Origin: Pseudomonadota bacterium
GTDB lineage: Bacteria > Pseudomonadota > Gammaproteobacteria > Xanthomonadales > Ahniellaceae
Direction: 5' to 3'
Length of the DNA stretch: 64,000 bases
Assembly (NCBI GenBank): GCA_022843465.1
Contig: JALHNO010000010.1
Coordinates: 108,265-172,264, forward strand
The position numbers and the translations under genes were made by a program. Below, one piece after another: positions 34,590 through 43,426 of the stretch. Each line of letters begins with the position of its first letter. Position 1 is the stretch's first letter. Under the pieces are notes generated by a model that searched no databases, was not told the origin of the DNA, and worked only from the letters and a program-made list of their open reading frames with translations.

Positions 34590-37243
34590 ATTCGGCGGCG
34601 GCCGATGATCGCGCCCTGATGGATTTTGCCGATCTGGTCGCGCGCGCGGCCGAAGCCGATGCCGAGGGTGCTGCCGTCATCCGCAGGCAACTTGCGCAAC
34701 GGCATCCGCAACTGCTGGCTGCCTTCGATCGCGCTCTTGCCGGCGAGTCGCGCGGCTCGCCGCTGGATCAACCCCTGTTTCGGGCCGAGGCACCGGCCGC
34801 CGCGGCCTGGATCAGCGGTACCCGGATCGGCCCCTGGCAGATCGAAGCGCTGGCTGGCCGCGGCGGCATGGGCGAGGTCTATCGCGCCAACCGCGCCGAC
34901 GGCGCCTTCGAGCGCACCGTCGCCATCAAGCGCATGAGCGTCGATCGCCAGGGTTTCGAAGCCCGATTCCGCAGCGAACGCAGCCTGCTGGCACGGCTGG
35001 ATCATCCGGCCATCGCGCGTCTGCTCGACGGCGGGCTGGATGCTGCGGGCGGTCCCTATCTGGTGATGGAATGGGTCGATGGTCAGGATCTCGGTGATTG
35101 GCTGGATCGCAGCGTCACCCTTTCGGCCCGGCTGGATCTGCTGGAACAACTGGGTGAGGCCATCGCCGCGGCGCATCGCTCCCTGGTCGTGCATCGCGAC
35201 CTGAAGCCCTCCAATGTCCGGGTTGGCGCGGACGGCCGTCCCAAACTGCTGGACTTCGGCATCGCCAAGCTGATCGACAGCGAGAACCTGGATGCCACCG
35301 CCACCTTCGGGCCATTCACCCCGCAGTACGCTGCGCCCGAGCAGTTGCTTGGTCAGCCGGTTTCGACGCAGACCGATGTCCACGGTTTTGGACTGCTGAT
35401 GTGTGAAGTGCTCGCGGCAGCGCCGGCGTTTCCGCTGGCGCATCGCAGCGTTGCCGACGCCGTGCGCACGATCTGCGATCAGGATGCGCCGACGCTGAGC
35501 GAACTGGCTGACCTGGGTCGTCTGCCGTATCCGCGCCAGCGTCTGCGTGGCGACCTCGATGCGATCGTCCGGCGCTGCCTGGCCAAGTCGCCGGCACAGC
35601 GCTATGAGAGCATGTCCGAGCTGCTGGCCGACCTGCGGCGTCATCGCAGCCATCTCCCGGTATTCGCGCGGGACGGGCTCTGGCGCTATCGGGCAGGACG
35701 CTGGATGCGTCGGCACTGGTTGGCGATGAGCCTGGTCGCGCTCAGTCTGGTGGCCCTGATTGCCGGCGCTGCGGGCGTCCTCTGGCAGGCCCAGGTCGCT
35801 GCCCGCGAGCGCGATCAGGCGCGCAGCGAGGCGCGCCTGCAGGAGGCATTGCGCGAGCACTTTCTGCTGGTGCTGCGCGAGGCAGCCAGTGGCCAGAACG
35901 GTGATCTGCGCCAGGTGCTTGATCAAAGCGTGCTGGGCATCGACCAGCTCTATCGGGATGCGCCGGCATTGCGCCGCGATCTGAAGCTCGCGCTGGGCGA
36001 GCTCTACTTCCATGTCGGCGACTATCTTGCCAGTCGCCGGCTGCTGGAATCACTTTCAGCCCAGCCGGATTTGCTCGCCTCGCCACTGCACCGCGCGCGC
36101 ACCGCCTACCAGTTGGCGCTGGCGCAACTGCGATTGGGCGAGCCGGACGCGGCCGAACAATCACTGCGAGTGGCGAAGTCGGCAATTGCGGGCTTGCCAG
36201 TGGCGCGTGCGCTGGCAGCGGAAGTCGGCATGGCCGAAGCGCAGTTGCTGCGCGCGCGCGGTGATATTGCCGGCGGGCTGGCCCTGCAATTGCGCAGTGT
36301 CCGGCAGATGCGCGAGGCACCGGAGGCGACCGCGCGCGCGCTTGGGATCGCCGAATCCAATCTGGCGATGGGCTATATGCAGTCTGGCGATCTGGTTGCC
36401 GCCGAGCGCGAGAACCAGCGCGCCTTGACGACCTGGCAAGGCGCTGGCCTGGCGATGAACTCGAATCTGCCGGTCGTGCTGAGCAATCTCGGGCACATCG
36501 CCGCGATGCAGGGCCGACCGCGCGCGGCGCTGGCGCACTATGACCGCGCTCTGGCCGCCACTCCGGGGACCACCGTGCAGATGCCCAGTCATGCCGCACT
36601 GCTCAATGCGCGAGCGCGTGTGCTGCTGAGCCTGGCGCGTGCGGCCGAGGCGGCACCGCTGGCGCTGGCGGCCGAGGACATCCTGCGTGCCCGTACCGGG
36701 GATGAGAGTCCGGATCGCCTCGGTGTACTCGGCACACGTATTGATTGTGCGCTGCAAGCAGGCGAGTTGGCACTGGCAGCCAGCCTGGCCGACATTGCCG
36801 ATGCCATTGCGCGGCCGCGTCTGCCGGAAACCCATCCCTTGCGTCTGCGCGTCGAGCTCAGCGCCGCTCGCCTGCTGCAGTTGCGCAGCGGCGACGCTGC
36901 GGCCCTGCCGGAGTTTCGAAGGATCGCCGCCGCCTTGGCCGGCGCGCCGGCGACCCTGCGCATGGTCCAGGTGCGCGCGGAAGTGTGGAGCGCCGAGGCC
37001 GCGCTCGCCCTCGGCAACGACAGCGAATCGCTGGCCGCGCTCGCGCGTGCCCGCGCCGCGCTCGAGGGCTTGCAGGCTGCTGACGGCATTGATCGGCTCG
37101 ACGTAGCCAGCCTCATCGCCGTCGTCGAAGGCGATACGGCGGGCTTCGAACAGGCGCAGGCCCTGCTGAGCCTCGAGTTGGATCAGGCGCATCCGCGTCT
37201 GGCCTGGTTCCGGCAGCGCTGGAACGAGCGCGCCTCCCGTTGA
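34586..37243 (+). CDS. Transmembrane Ser/Thr protein kinase with TPR sensor region
   Basis: An 885-residue protein. The kinase domain (about 80-360) is complete: glycine loop GRGGMGEVY (91-99), Lys115 in VAIK, HRDLKPSN with Asp205, and DFG at 223-225. One membrane helix at about 378-400 follows, then a long C-terminal part (about 410-885) built of TPR-like helical pairs, which would lie in the periplasm. The likely substrate is the sigma factor encoded directly before it (stop/start overlap ATGA). No phosphatase is nearby. The signal sensed is not evident. Confidence 0.92.
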   Translation: MNSAAADDRALMDFADLVARAAEADAEGAAVIRRQLAQRHPQLLAAFDRALAGESRGSPLDQPLFRAEAPAAAAWISGTRIGPWQIEALAGRGGMGEVYRANRADGAFERTVAIKRMSVDRQGFEARFRSERSLLARLDHPAIARLLDGGLDAAGGPYLVMEWVDGQDLGDWLDRSVTLSARLDLLEQLGEAIAAAHRSLVVHRDLKPSNVRVGADGRPKLLDFGIAKLIDSENLDATATFGPFTPQYAAPEQLLGQPVSTQTDVHGFGLLMCEVLAAAPAFPLAHRSVADAVRTICDQDAPTLSELADLGRLPYPRQRLRGDLDAIVRRCLAKSPAQRYESMSELLADLRRHRSHLPVFARDGLWRYRAGRWMRRHWLAMSLVALSLVALIAGAAGVLWQAQVAARERDQARSEARLQEALREHFLLVLREAASGQNGDLRQVLDQSVLGIDQLYRDAPALRRDLKLALGELYFHVGDYLASRRLLESLSAQPDLLASPLHRARTAYQLALAQLRLGEPDAAEQSLRVAKSAIAGLPVARALAAEVGMAEAQLLRARGDIAGGLALQLRSVRQMREAPEATARALGIAESNLAMGYMQSGDLVAAERENQRALTTWQGAGLAMNSNLPVVLSNLGHIAAMQGRPRAALAHYDRALAATPGTTVQMPSHAALLNARARVLLSLARAAEAAPLALAAEDILRARTGDESPDRLGVLGTRIDCALQAGELALAASLADIADAIARPRLPETHPLRLRVELSAARLLQLRSGDAAALPEFRRIAAALAGAPATLRMVQVRAEVWSAEAALALGNDSESLAALARARAALEGLQAADGIDRLDVASLIAVVEGDTAGFEQAQALLSLELDQAHPRLAWFRQRWNERASR

Positions 37244-37347
37244 GGTCATAACGGTTCGGCCGCCGCCTCGACCTGGCATTGTCGCCTTGCAAGCATGTCC
37301 GGATTGGGCGAGGGCAAGCGTATGTACTCCAAACATCGGAGTTGCCC

Positions 37348-38769
37348 ATGTCCAGATTCCTGCTCAGTGCTGCTGTTCTGCTGCTTGCCGGCCATGCCGG
37401 TGCTGCCAACTTCTCGGTCGACAACAACAACAACAGCGGCGCCGGTTCCCTGCGCCAGGCGATCATCGATGCCAACGCACAACCGGCGGGCAACCACAAT
37501 ATCCAGTTCAGCAATGCCTATGTGCTCGGTGCCACCATCGATCTGCTGAGCGCCCTGCCGGCGATCAATGCCAGCGATGTGCGCATTCGCGGCCTGGCGC
37601 GGGCGCCGCGAATCGACGGCGGCCAGACCTTTGGTATCTTTAGTGCCGGCAGCAACCTGCAAGCTCTGACGCTGGAAGCCATGACCCTGCTGCGTGGCGC
37701 CAGTAATCAGGGCGGTGCCTGCGTTTCAAGCGGCAGTGCCGGAACAGCGGCGCAACTGACGGTCGATGGCGTGCGCATGGAGAGTTGCCGGGTGACCGGG
37801 CCGAGTCTGGTCTTTGGCGGTGCCATCGAATGGGAGCCATCGGCTGGCCTGGTCTACGTGCAGGACAGTGTGTTTCTCGGCAATGTCGTTGATGTCACCA
37901 GCCCCAGTGGTCAGGGCGGCGGTGGCGCGATCTCGGCGCGTGGCGACATCGTCCTGCTGAGGTCTCTGCTGCAGGAAAACGCGGTACTCGGGCGTGGTTA
38001 CGGCGGCGCTGTCGACAACGGCGGTGTCGGCACCATGTTCTCCGTTACCGACAGCCGCTTCATCAACAATGGGGCTTCACCGGGCAGTGCAGGTTTTGGC
38101 AACGGCGGTGCGATCTATGCTTCCTGCGACAGCTGCGAACTCCTGGTTGAGCGCAGCTATTTTCGCGGCAATGCCGCCAATGTCGGCGGTGCGATCCTGA
38201 TGCGGCGTGCCAGCGGCGATGTCACCGACGTCTTTCTCTCGCTGACCAATACCAGTTTCTACAACAATAGCGTGGTTGCCCAGGGCGGCGCATTGGCACT
38301 GTTCCTGGCGCGCCTGCGCGCGGTCAACAACACCTTCTACAACAATGACGCGGCCACCGGCGCCCATCTGTACTTCGCCACTGGCGTCAGCGTTTTCGGA
38401 TTCAGCGCCAATGCCCTGGCGCCCACCTTCTCCGGCAGTGCCTGCGAAGGTACGGTCGCGGGCACCGCGAACAACGTAGCCGCCAACGCCTTCGCCGCTC
38501 CGGCAAGCTGCAGCGCGGCATTGCAGACGGCCGCCCTGGCAAATCCGAACTTCGGAACGATCTCGATCGAACAGGCGAGCACCCCCTTGCCGATCGTCCG
38601 CTTCGACGGCAGCAATCTGATCGACGCCGCCGACAATGCACAGTGCGAACTTGTGGACGCGCGCGGCACGGTGCGCCCGCTCGATGGCGACGGCAATGGC
38701 GTTGCACGCTGCGATATTGGCGCGTTCGAGCATCCCAGTCCGGCCCTGTTCGGCAACGGCTTCGAGTAA
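37348..38769 (+). CDS. Secreted parallel beta-helix protein with xFxxGFE tail
   Basis: A 473-residue protein with a signal peptide (1-19, cut after AGA). It begins NFSVDNNNNSGAGSLRQAIIDAN, the usual opening of the secreted choice-of-anchor Q / right-handed beta-helix group. The body has helix rungs such as GGAIYASCDSCELLVERSYFRGN and GGAILMR. The end is ALFGNGFE, a terminal motif seen on many exported proteins of this order. Related proteins are surface or secreted and of unknown role. Start ATG 37348 precedes the signal. Confidence 0.82.
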   Translation: MSRFLLSAAVLLLAGHAGAANFSVDNNNNSGAGSLRQAIIDANAQPAGNHNIQFSNAYVLGATIDLLSALPAINASDVRIRGLARAPRIDGGQTFGIFSAGSNLQALTLEAMTLLRGASNQGGACVSSGSAGTAAQLTVDGVRMESCRVTGPSLVFGGAIEWEPSAGLVYVQDSVFLGNVVDVTSPSGQGGGGAISARGDIVLLRSLLQENAVLGRGYGGAVDNGGVGTMFSVTDSRFINNGASPGSAGFGNGGAIYASCDSCELLVERSYFRGNAANVGGAILMRRASGDVTDVFLSLTNTSFYNNSVVAQGGALALFLARLRAVNNTFYNNDAATGAHLYFATGVSVFGFSANALAPTFSGSACEGTVAGTANNVAANAFAAPASCSAALQTAALANPNFGTISIEQASTPLPIVRFDGSNLIDAADNAQCELVDARGTVRPLDGDGNGVARCDIGAFEHPSPALFGNGFE

Positions 38770-38826
38770 GGTCGCGCCGGCGCAGCTTCGCCTACACTGG
38801 TGGCCCTCTGAGGAAGAGGCGCTGCC

Positions 38827-39201
38827 ATGCATCGTAGCCGACTGGCCGGATTCATCATCGATTGCCGTACCGAGCATCTCGATGCCGCAGCGCAATTCTG
38901 GAGTACGGCGCTGGGACTGCCGGTACTTGGCGACGACGGCCCGCGTTATGTGCGACTGGACGGTGCAGCTCATGGGCTTTCGATCGAAGTGCAGCAGGTC
39001 GAGCACGAGAGTCGCGTGCATCTGGACATCGAGACCGACGATGTCGACGCCGAGGTGCGGCGCCTGGAGGCCGCGGGCGCAGTGCGCCAGCGTCAGGGTC
39101 CGCGTTGGTGGGTGATGCGGGCGCCGACCGGACAAGGGTTCTGTGTCGTGCAGGCGCGCGAGGACCTCACTGCAATGCCTGGAGTGCAGGTCTGGCCGTG
39201 A
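38827..39201 (+). CDS. VOC (glyoxalase/bleomycin-resistance) family protein
   Basis: A 124-residue vicinal-oxygen-chelate fold protein. It has GFIIDCRTEHLDAAAQFWSTALGLPV at the N-terminus and HLDIETDDVDAEVRRLEAAGA with a possible metal His in the second half, closing with PTGQGFCVVQ. This form (glyoxalase-like, ~120 residues) is common and its substrate cannot be named. A good ATG stands at 38827. Confidence 0.82.
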   Translation: MHRSRLAGFIIDCRTEHLDAAAQFWSTALGLPVLGDDGPRYVRLDGAAHGLSIEVQQVEHESRVHLDIETDDVDAEVRRLEAAGAVRQRQGPRWWVMRAPTGQGFCVVQAREDLTAMPGVQVWP

Positions 39202-39300
39202 CCTCAGGCGCCGTCGCTGGCGCCACCAGGTCGATGATGAATCACGATGATGGATCGCCCGGGATTCGCGCAAACTTGATCGCGCACCGTCGCGGTCGTG

Positions 39301-39306
39301 CATAAT
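39301..39306 (+). promoter_or_regulatory. -10 element of the Kef-type gene
   Basis: CATAAT ends 6 bases before ATG 39313, so transcription would start at or beside that codon, implying a leaderless message. TTGATC upstream gives a 19-base spacer, longer than usual. The alternative GTG start at 39298 would lie upstream of this promoter. Confidence 0.3.
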
Positions 39307-39312
39307 CGACCC

Positions 39313-41106
39313 ATGCATGCCAACGGTACCCTCGAACTCGTCCTTGTCTTCCTGATCGCCGCCGTCATTGCGGTGCCACTGTTCCGTCGTTTCGGGCTCG
39401 GCGCCGTGCTCGGCTATCTGGCAGCTGGTGTAGTGATCGGCCCCAGCGTACTCAAGCTGGTCGGCGATACCGAGGCGGTGCTGGCCGTCTCCGAGCTCGG
39501 TGTCGTCATGATGCTGTTCGTGATCGGTCTGGAACTTTCACCGGCGCGACTCTGGCTGATGCGCAGGCCGGTTTTTCTGGTGGGTGGCCTGCAGGTGCTG
39601 CTGTCGGCAACGATCATCGCGGCCGTGCTGCTGAGCTATTCACTGGGCATGAAAGCGGGCATCGTGATTGGTCTGTCGCTGGCGCTTTCATCGACCGCGG
39701 TTGGCTTGCAGATCCTGTCCGAGCGCAAGGAACTGACGACCCCGCACGGTCATGCCGCGTTTTCGATCCTGCTGTTCCAGGACATCATCGCCATTCCCCT
39801 GCTGGCCGCCATTCCCTTGCTCGGACAGGTCGCCGCGGGCCCGGTGGAACCGGTCTGGCATCTGGTATTGCGCGCGGTGGCCGTCATTCTTGCCGTGGTG
39901 TTTCTCGGCCGCGTGCTGTTGCGCTATCTGTTCCCGTTCATCGCCCGCGCCGGCATCGTCGAAGTGTTTTCGGCTACCGCCCTGCTGGTCGTGGTGAGCA
40001 CGGCCTGGTTGATGCAGTGGGCCGGCCTGAGCATGGGACTTGGTGCGTTTCTCGCTGGCGTGCTGCTCGCCGATTCCGAATTCCGCCATGAGCTCGAGTC
40101 CCATATCGAGCCCTTCAAGGGTCTTTTCCTTGGGCTGTTCTTCATCGCGGTCGGCATGGGTATCGATCTTTCGCTGATACGCGATGAGCCGATGCTGCTG
40201 CTCGCGGCGACGCTCGTCCTGCTCGGCGTCAAGGCCCTGTTGCTGTTTGGTATTGGCCGCTGGAGTGCCGGGCTGAGTGCGCGTGAGGCGCTGATGCTGG
40301 CCTCGGTGCTGGCGCTGGGCGGCGAGTTTGCCTTTGTCGTGTTCGCCGATGCGTTCAAGCATGGCTTGATCGATGCTGCGCTGCGCGATCGCATGGTCGT
40401 TGTCGTCGGTCTCTCGATGGCATTCACGCCGGTGTTGATCCTGCTGGCCAGTTACTGGCTGAAGTCGATCCCTGAGGCCAAGCCGGATCGCGAGTTCGAT
40501 CGCATCGAGGACGACCGGCCGCGGGTGATCATTGCCGGTTTCGGTCGCGTCGGCCAGATCATCGCGCGCATGCTGCGCGCCCAGAAGATTCCGTTCACCG
40601 CATTGGAGAACAGCGCCGAGCAGGTGGAATTCTCGCGTCGCTTTGGCAGCACGATCTACTATGGCGATCCGGCACGGCCCGATCTGCTGCGTGCCGCGCG
40701 TGCCGAGCATGCCGAGATCTTTGTGCTCGCCACTGATGATCCCGAGGCCAATATCCGCACCGCGCGCGTGGTCAAGCGGGCTTTTCCGCATCTGAAGATC
40801 TACGCGCGCGCGCGCAATCGGCAACACGCCTTCAAGTTGATGGATCTCGGTGTTGCCTCGGTCACCCGCGAGACCTTTCTCAGCTCGATCGATATGGGCC
40901 GGCAGATCATGGAGTCGTTGGGCGTGCCCCCCGAAGTGGCGCGCGAACGTGCTGAAACCTTCCGCGTGCACGACGAAGAGATGTTGCAGCAGCAGTACCT
41001 CATTTACGACGATGAGGCGGCCCTGGTCGCCTCGGCGCAGCAGGCCCAGGACGATCTGCTGCGGCTGTTCGAAGCCGACGAACGCGGCCGCGGCAAGCAT
41101 CGCTGA
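39313..41106 (+). CDS. Kef-type K+/H+ antiporter (CPA2) with NAD-binding domain
   Basis: A 597-residue inner-membrane antiporter. The first ~380 residues have 12 or so membrane segments, including GLSLALSSTAVGLQIL and LFQDIIAIPLLAAIPLL, the conserved CPA2 core. A TrkA-N domain follows (about 405-520) with the Rossmann motif GFGRVGQIIAR. It belongs to the KefB/KefC group that extrudes potassium and is gated by glutathione adducts, although no KefF/KefG partner gene is nearby. Start at ATG 39313. It ends in a palindrome shared with speA. Confidence 0.9.
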   Translation: MHANGTLELVLVFLIAAVIAVPLFRRFGLGAVLGYLAAGVVIGPSVLKLVGDTEAVLAVSELGVVMMLFVIGLELSPARLWLMRRPVFLVGGLQVLLSATIIAAVLLSYSLGMKAGIVIGLSLALSSTAVGLQILSERKELTTPHGHAAFSILLFQDIIAIPLLAAIPLLGQVAAGPVEPVWHLVLRAVAVILAVVFLGRVLLRYLFPFIARAGIVEVFSATALLVVVSTAWLMQWAGLSMGLGAFLAGVLLADSEFRHELESHIEPFKGLFLGLFFIAVGMGIDLSLIRDEPMLLLAATLVLLGVKALLLFGIGRWSAGLSAREALMLASVLALGGEFAFVVFADAFKHGLIDAALRDRMVVVVGLSMAFTPVLILLASYWLKSIPEAKPDREFDRIEDDRPRVIIAGFGRVGQIIARMLRAQKIPFTALENSAEQVEFSRRFGSTIYYGDPARPDLLRAARAEHAEIFVLATDDPEANIRTARVVKRAFPHLKIYARARNRQHAFKLMDLGVASVTRETFLSSIDMGRQIMESLGVPPEVARERAETFRVHDEEMLQQQYLIYDDEAALVASAQQAQDDLLRLFEADERGRGKHR

Positions 41107-41127
41107 GTCTGGCCGCGGCCAGACTCA
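41104..41127. terminator. Perfect 24-bp palindrome spanning both stop codons
   Basis: TGAGTCTGGCCG and its exact complement CGGCCAGACTCA join without a loop gap. The outer TGA triplets are the stop codons of the Kef-type gene (+) and of speA (-). A cruciform or RNA hairpin would form in both messages. No T-run follows, so termination by the hairpin alone is uncertain. Confidence 0.6.
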
Positions 41128-43014
41128 ATCCTGGTGCGGGGTTTCTTCCAGATAGGTGTATGCGGTAAGGCCTGCCTCAAGATCGGCAGCGATCCGCTCG
41201 GCGATCGGCGCTGCAAGCCCGGCCGCAGCAATACGGGCGCGAAAGGCCGCGCGCAGCCATTCGACATCGAATCCGACATAGCCAAGAACCTTGTCCGAGG
41301 TATCGCCACGGCGCGCATTGGCCAGATCGAAGCCATCCGCGCGCAGACGCACATCCACGGTATCGGTATCGCCGAACAGGTTGTGAATGTCGCCGAGTGT
41401 CTCCTGATAGGCGCCGACCATGAAGAAGCCCAGCCGATAATTCTCGCCGGCGCGCAGTCCGTGCAGCGGCAGGCTGGCATCGACCCCTTCGGAGTCGACG
41501 TACTGGTCGATGCGACCATCCGAGTCGCAGGTCAGATCGGCGATCACGCCGTGTCGGGTCGGGGCCTCATCGAGCCGGTCGATCGGCACGATCGGAAACA
41601 CCTGGTCGATCGCCCAGATGTCGGGCATCGACTGGAACACCGAGAAATTGACGAAGTATTTGTCGGTCAACTTCTCGTTGAGATCATCGAGTGCCTGCCG
41701 ATGCGAACGCTCATCCGGCTTCAGCCGCGCCCGTACCGAATGCGCGATCACGTGGAAAATCTCGTCCAGCGCCGCGCGCTCCGCCAGGCCGATATGGCCC
41801 AACGCATACAGTGACTGGCCTTCGGCAAGGAAGTGCAGGGCCTCGTGGTAAAGCTCCAGCGGCGGTCGCTGGTCGATGGCGCTGTGGATCTCGCGCAGAT
41901 GCTGCAGCGCATGCGATTCGCCCGCGCTCGCTGCCGGTACCCGGCCGACCGGTGCCGCCTCGACCTCACTGACATTGGCTACCAGGACGGCATGATGCGC
42001 GGTCATCGCACGCCCGGCCTCGGTGATCAGATGCGGGGGTGCGATGCCGTGTTCGCGGCAGGCCTCGGCGACCGGCTGCACGATCGTGGTCGCATACTGA
42101 TCGAGCCCATAGTTGATCGAGCAGTAGCTGCGTGAGCGCGTGCCTTCGTAGTCGACGCCGAGCCCGCCGCCGACATCAAGATAACGGATATCGAAGCCGA
42201 GCTTGTTGAGCTCCACGTAGTAGCGCACCGCCTCGCGCATGCCGCCAGCGATGTCGCGCACATTGGAAATCTGCGAGCCCATATGGAAGTGCACCAGCTT
42301 CAGGGCATGATCGAGTTTGTGCGTGTGCAACTCGTCGAGCAGGTTCATCAGCTGGCCGGGATTGAGCCCGAACTTGGCCTTGTCGCCGCCGGTGTTCTGC
42401 CATTTGCCGCCGGCGATCGAGACCAGGCGCATGCGCACGCCGAGCAGGGGATCAACCCCGAGTGCGCGCGCTTCCTCGATGACCAGCTTCAGCTCGCTCG
42501 GCTTCTCGATGACGATGAAGACATCGAGACCGAGCTTGCGGCCGATCAGGGCGAGGCGAATGTACTCGCGGTCCTTGTAGCCATTGCAGATCACCACGCC
42601 GCCGCGCGACAGCGCGAGCACCGCGATCAGTTCGGGCTTGCTGCCGGCCTCAAGGCCGAATCCGGCGCCGCCGGAGGCGACCAGTTCACCGGCGACGCTC
42701 TGGTTCTGGTTGACCTTGATCGGATACACCGCGGTGTAGCTGCCGTCGTAGCGATTGGCCTGCATCGCGCGCGCGAATGCCTGTTGCATGCGTGTGCGCT
42801 TGTCCGACAGGATGTCGGTGAAGCGCAGCAGGATCGGCAACTTCAGGCCGGCATCTTCGGCCGCACGTACGACATCGGGCAGGGCTATGGCCGCACCGGC
42901 ACTGCCCTTGGGGCACATCTGCACGCGGCCCGCGGCATCGACGTCGACATACCCTTCACTCCAGTGCGGAATCGAGTAGGTGTGGCGGGCGCGCTCGATA
43001 TTCCATTCGCTCAT
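41125..43014 (-). CDS. speA: Biosynthetic arginine decarboxylase
   Basis: A 629-residue PLP enzyme of the alanine-racemase fold that makes agmatine for polyamine synthesis. HTYSIPHWSEGYVDV opens the protein. The PLP lysine is in AVYPIKVNQNQSVAGEL near residue 100, and HFHMGSQISNVRDI and the segment around YLDVGGGLGVDYEGTRS are conserved. The late motif LTCDSDGRIDQYVD holds the dimer-site Cys that binds arginine. Start at ATG 43014, with CAGGAG at a good distance; the frame extends to 43101. It diverges from speE. Confidence 0.95.
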   Translation of the reverse strand: MSEWNIERARHTYSIPHWSEGYVDVDAAGRVQMCPKGSAGAAIALPDVVRAAEDAGLKLPILLRFTDILSDKRTRMQQAFARAMQANRYDGSYTAVYPIKVNQNQSVAGELVASGGAGFGLEAGSKPELIAVLALSRGGVVICNGYKDREYIRLALIGRKLGLDVFIVIEKPSELKLVIEEARALGVDPLLGVRMRLVSIAGGKWQNTGGDKAKFGLNPGQLMNLLDELHTHKLDHALKLVHFHMGSQISNVRDIAGGMREAVRYYVELNKLGFDIRYLDVGGGLGVDYEGTRSRSYCSINYGLDQYATTIVQPVAEACREHGIAPPHLITEAGRAMTAHHAVLVANVSEVEAAPVGRVPAASAGESHALQHLREIHSAIDQRPPLELYHEALHFLAEGQSLYALGHIGLAERAALDEIFHVIAHSVRARLKPDERSHRQALDDLNEKLTDKYFVNFSVFQSMPDIWAIDQVFPIVPIDRLDEAPTRHGVIADLTCDSDGRIDQYVDSEGVDASLPLHGLRAGENYRLGFFMVGAYQETLGDIHNLFGDTDTVDVRLRADGFDLANARRGDTSDKVLGYVGFDVEWLRAAFRARIAAAGLAAPIAERIAADLEAGLTAYTYLEETPHQD

Positions 43015-43426
43015 GACGGTTGCTCCTGTGAATGCGGACATGCTGAGGCCGGTTGGCGGCCCTGCGCTGGTGCCTGCATCGGGTGACGTGTGGAAAACCA
43101 ACGGCCGCTGAACGCCTGCGCGCGGTTGAACTGCGCGGCGCGGCTGCGAACGGCCCTCCTGTGTCGCCCTGCACGGACCCCGGGGTGGTGTCGAACACTG
43201 GCTCAGCGCTCCGCTGCACCGGCTTCCATGTGTGGCCTGGCCATTGTAGCCGGCCTGTCATCCTGGTGATGATTCTGTGCAGACATGGTAACGGCTTGCT
43301 CGCAATGCCCGCGGGCATCTCGCTTTCCTCTGTCAATTCTGCCGGGAGATGCTGAAAATCCGCTCAAGATGACCTCCGGGTCGCTACAATCCCGCCCCCA
43401 ATCAAGACATTCCGCTGGAGCGCGAA
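43015..43426. other. Divergent speA-speE intergenic region
   Basis: The 412-base gap holds a 14-bp perfect palindrome ATGCCCGCGGGCAT (43305-43318) and a TACAAT box before speE. I see no riboswitch or hairpin-T-run and no credible small gene. The palindrome is a candidate operator shared by two polyamine genes. Confidence 0.45.
43385..43390 (+). promoter_or_regulatory. -10 element of speE
   Basis: TACAAT in the context CGCTACAAT lies 36 bases before the speE ATG, giving a leader of about 30 bases. The expected -35 position holds no match. It belongs to the recurrent GCTAnAAT set in this window. Confidence 0.45.
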
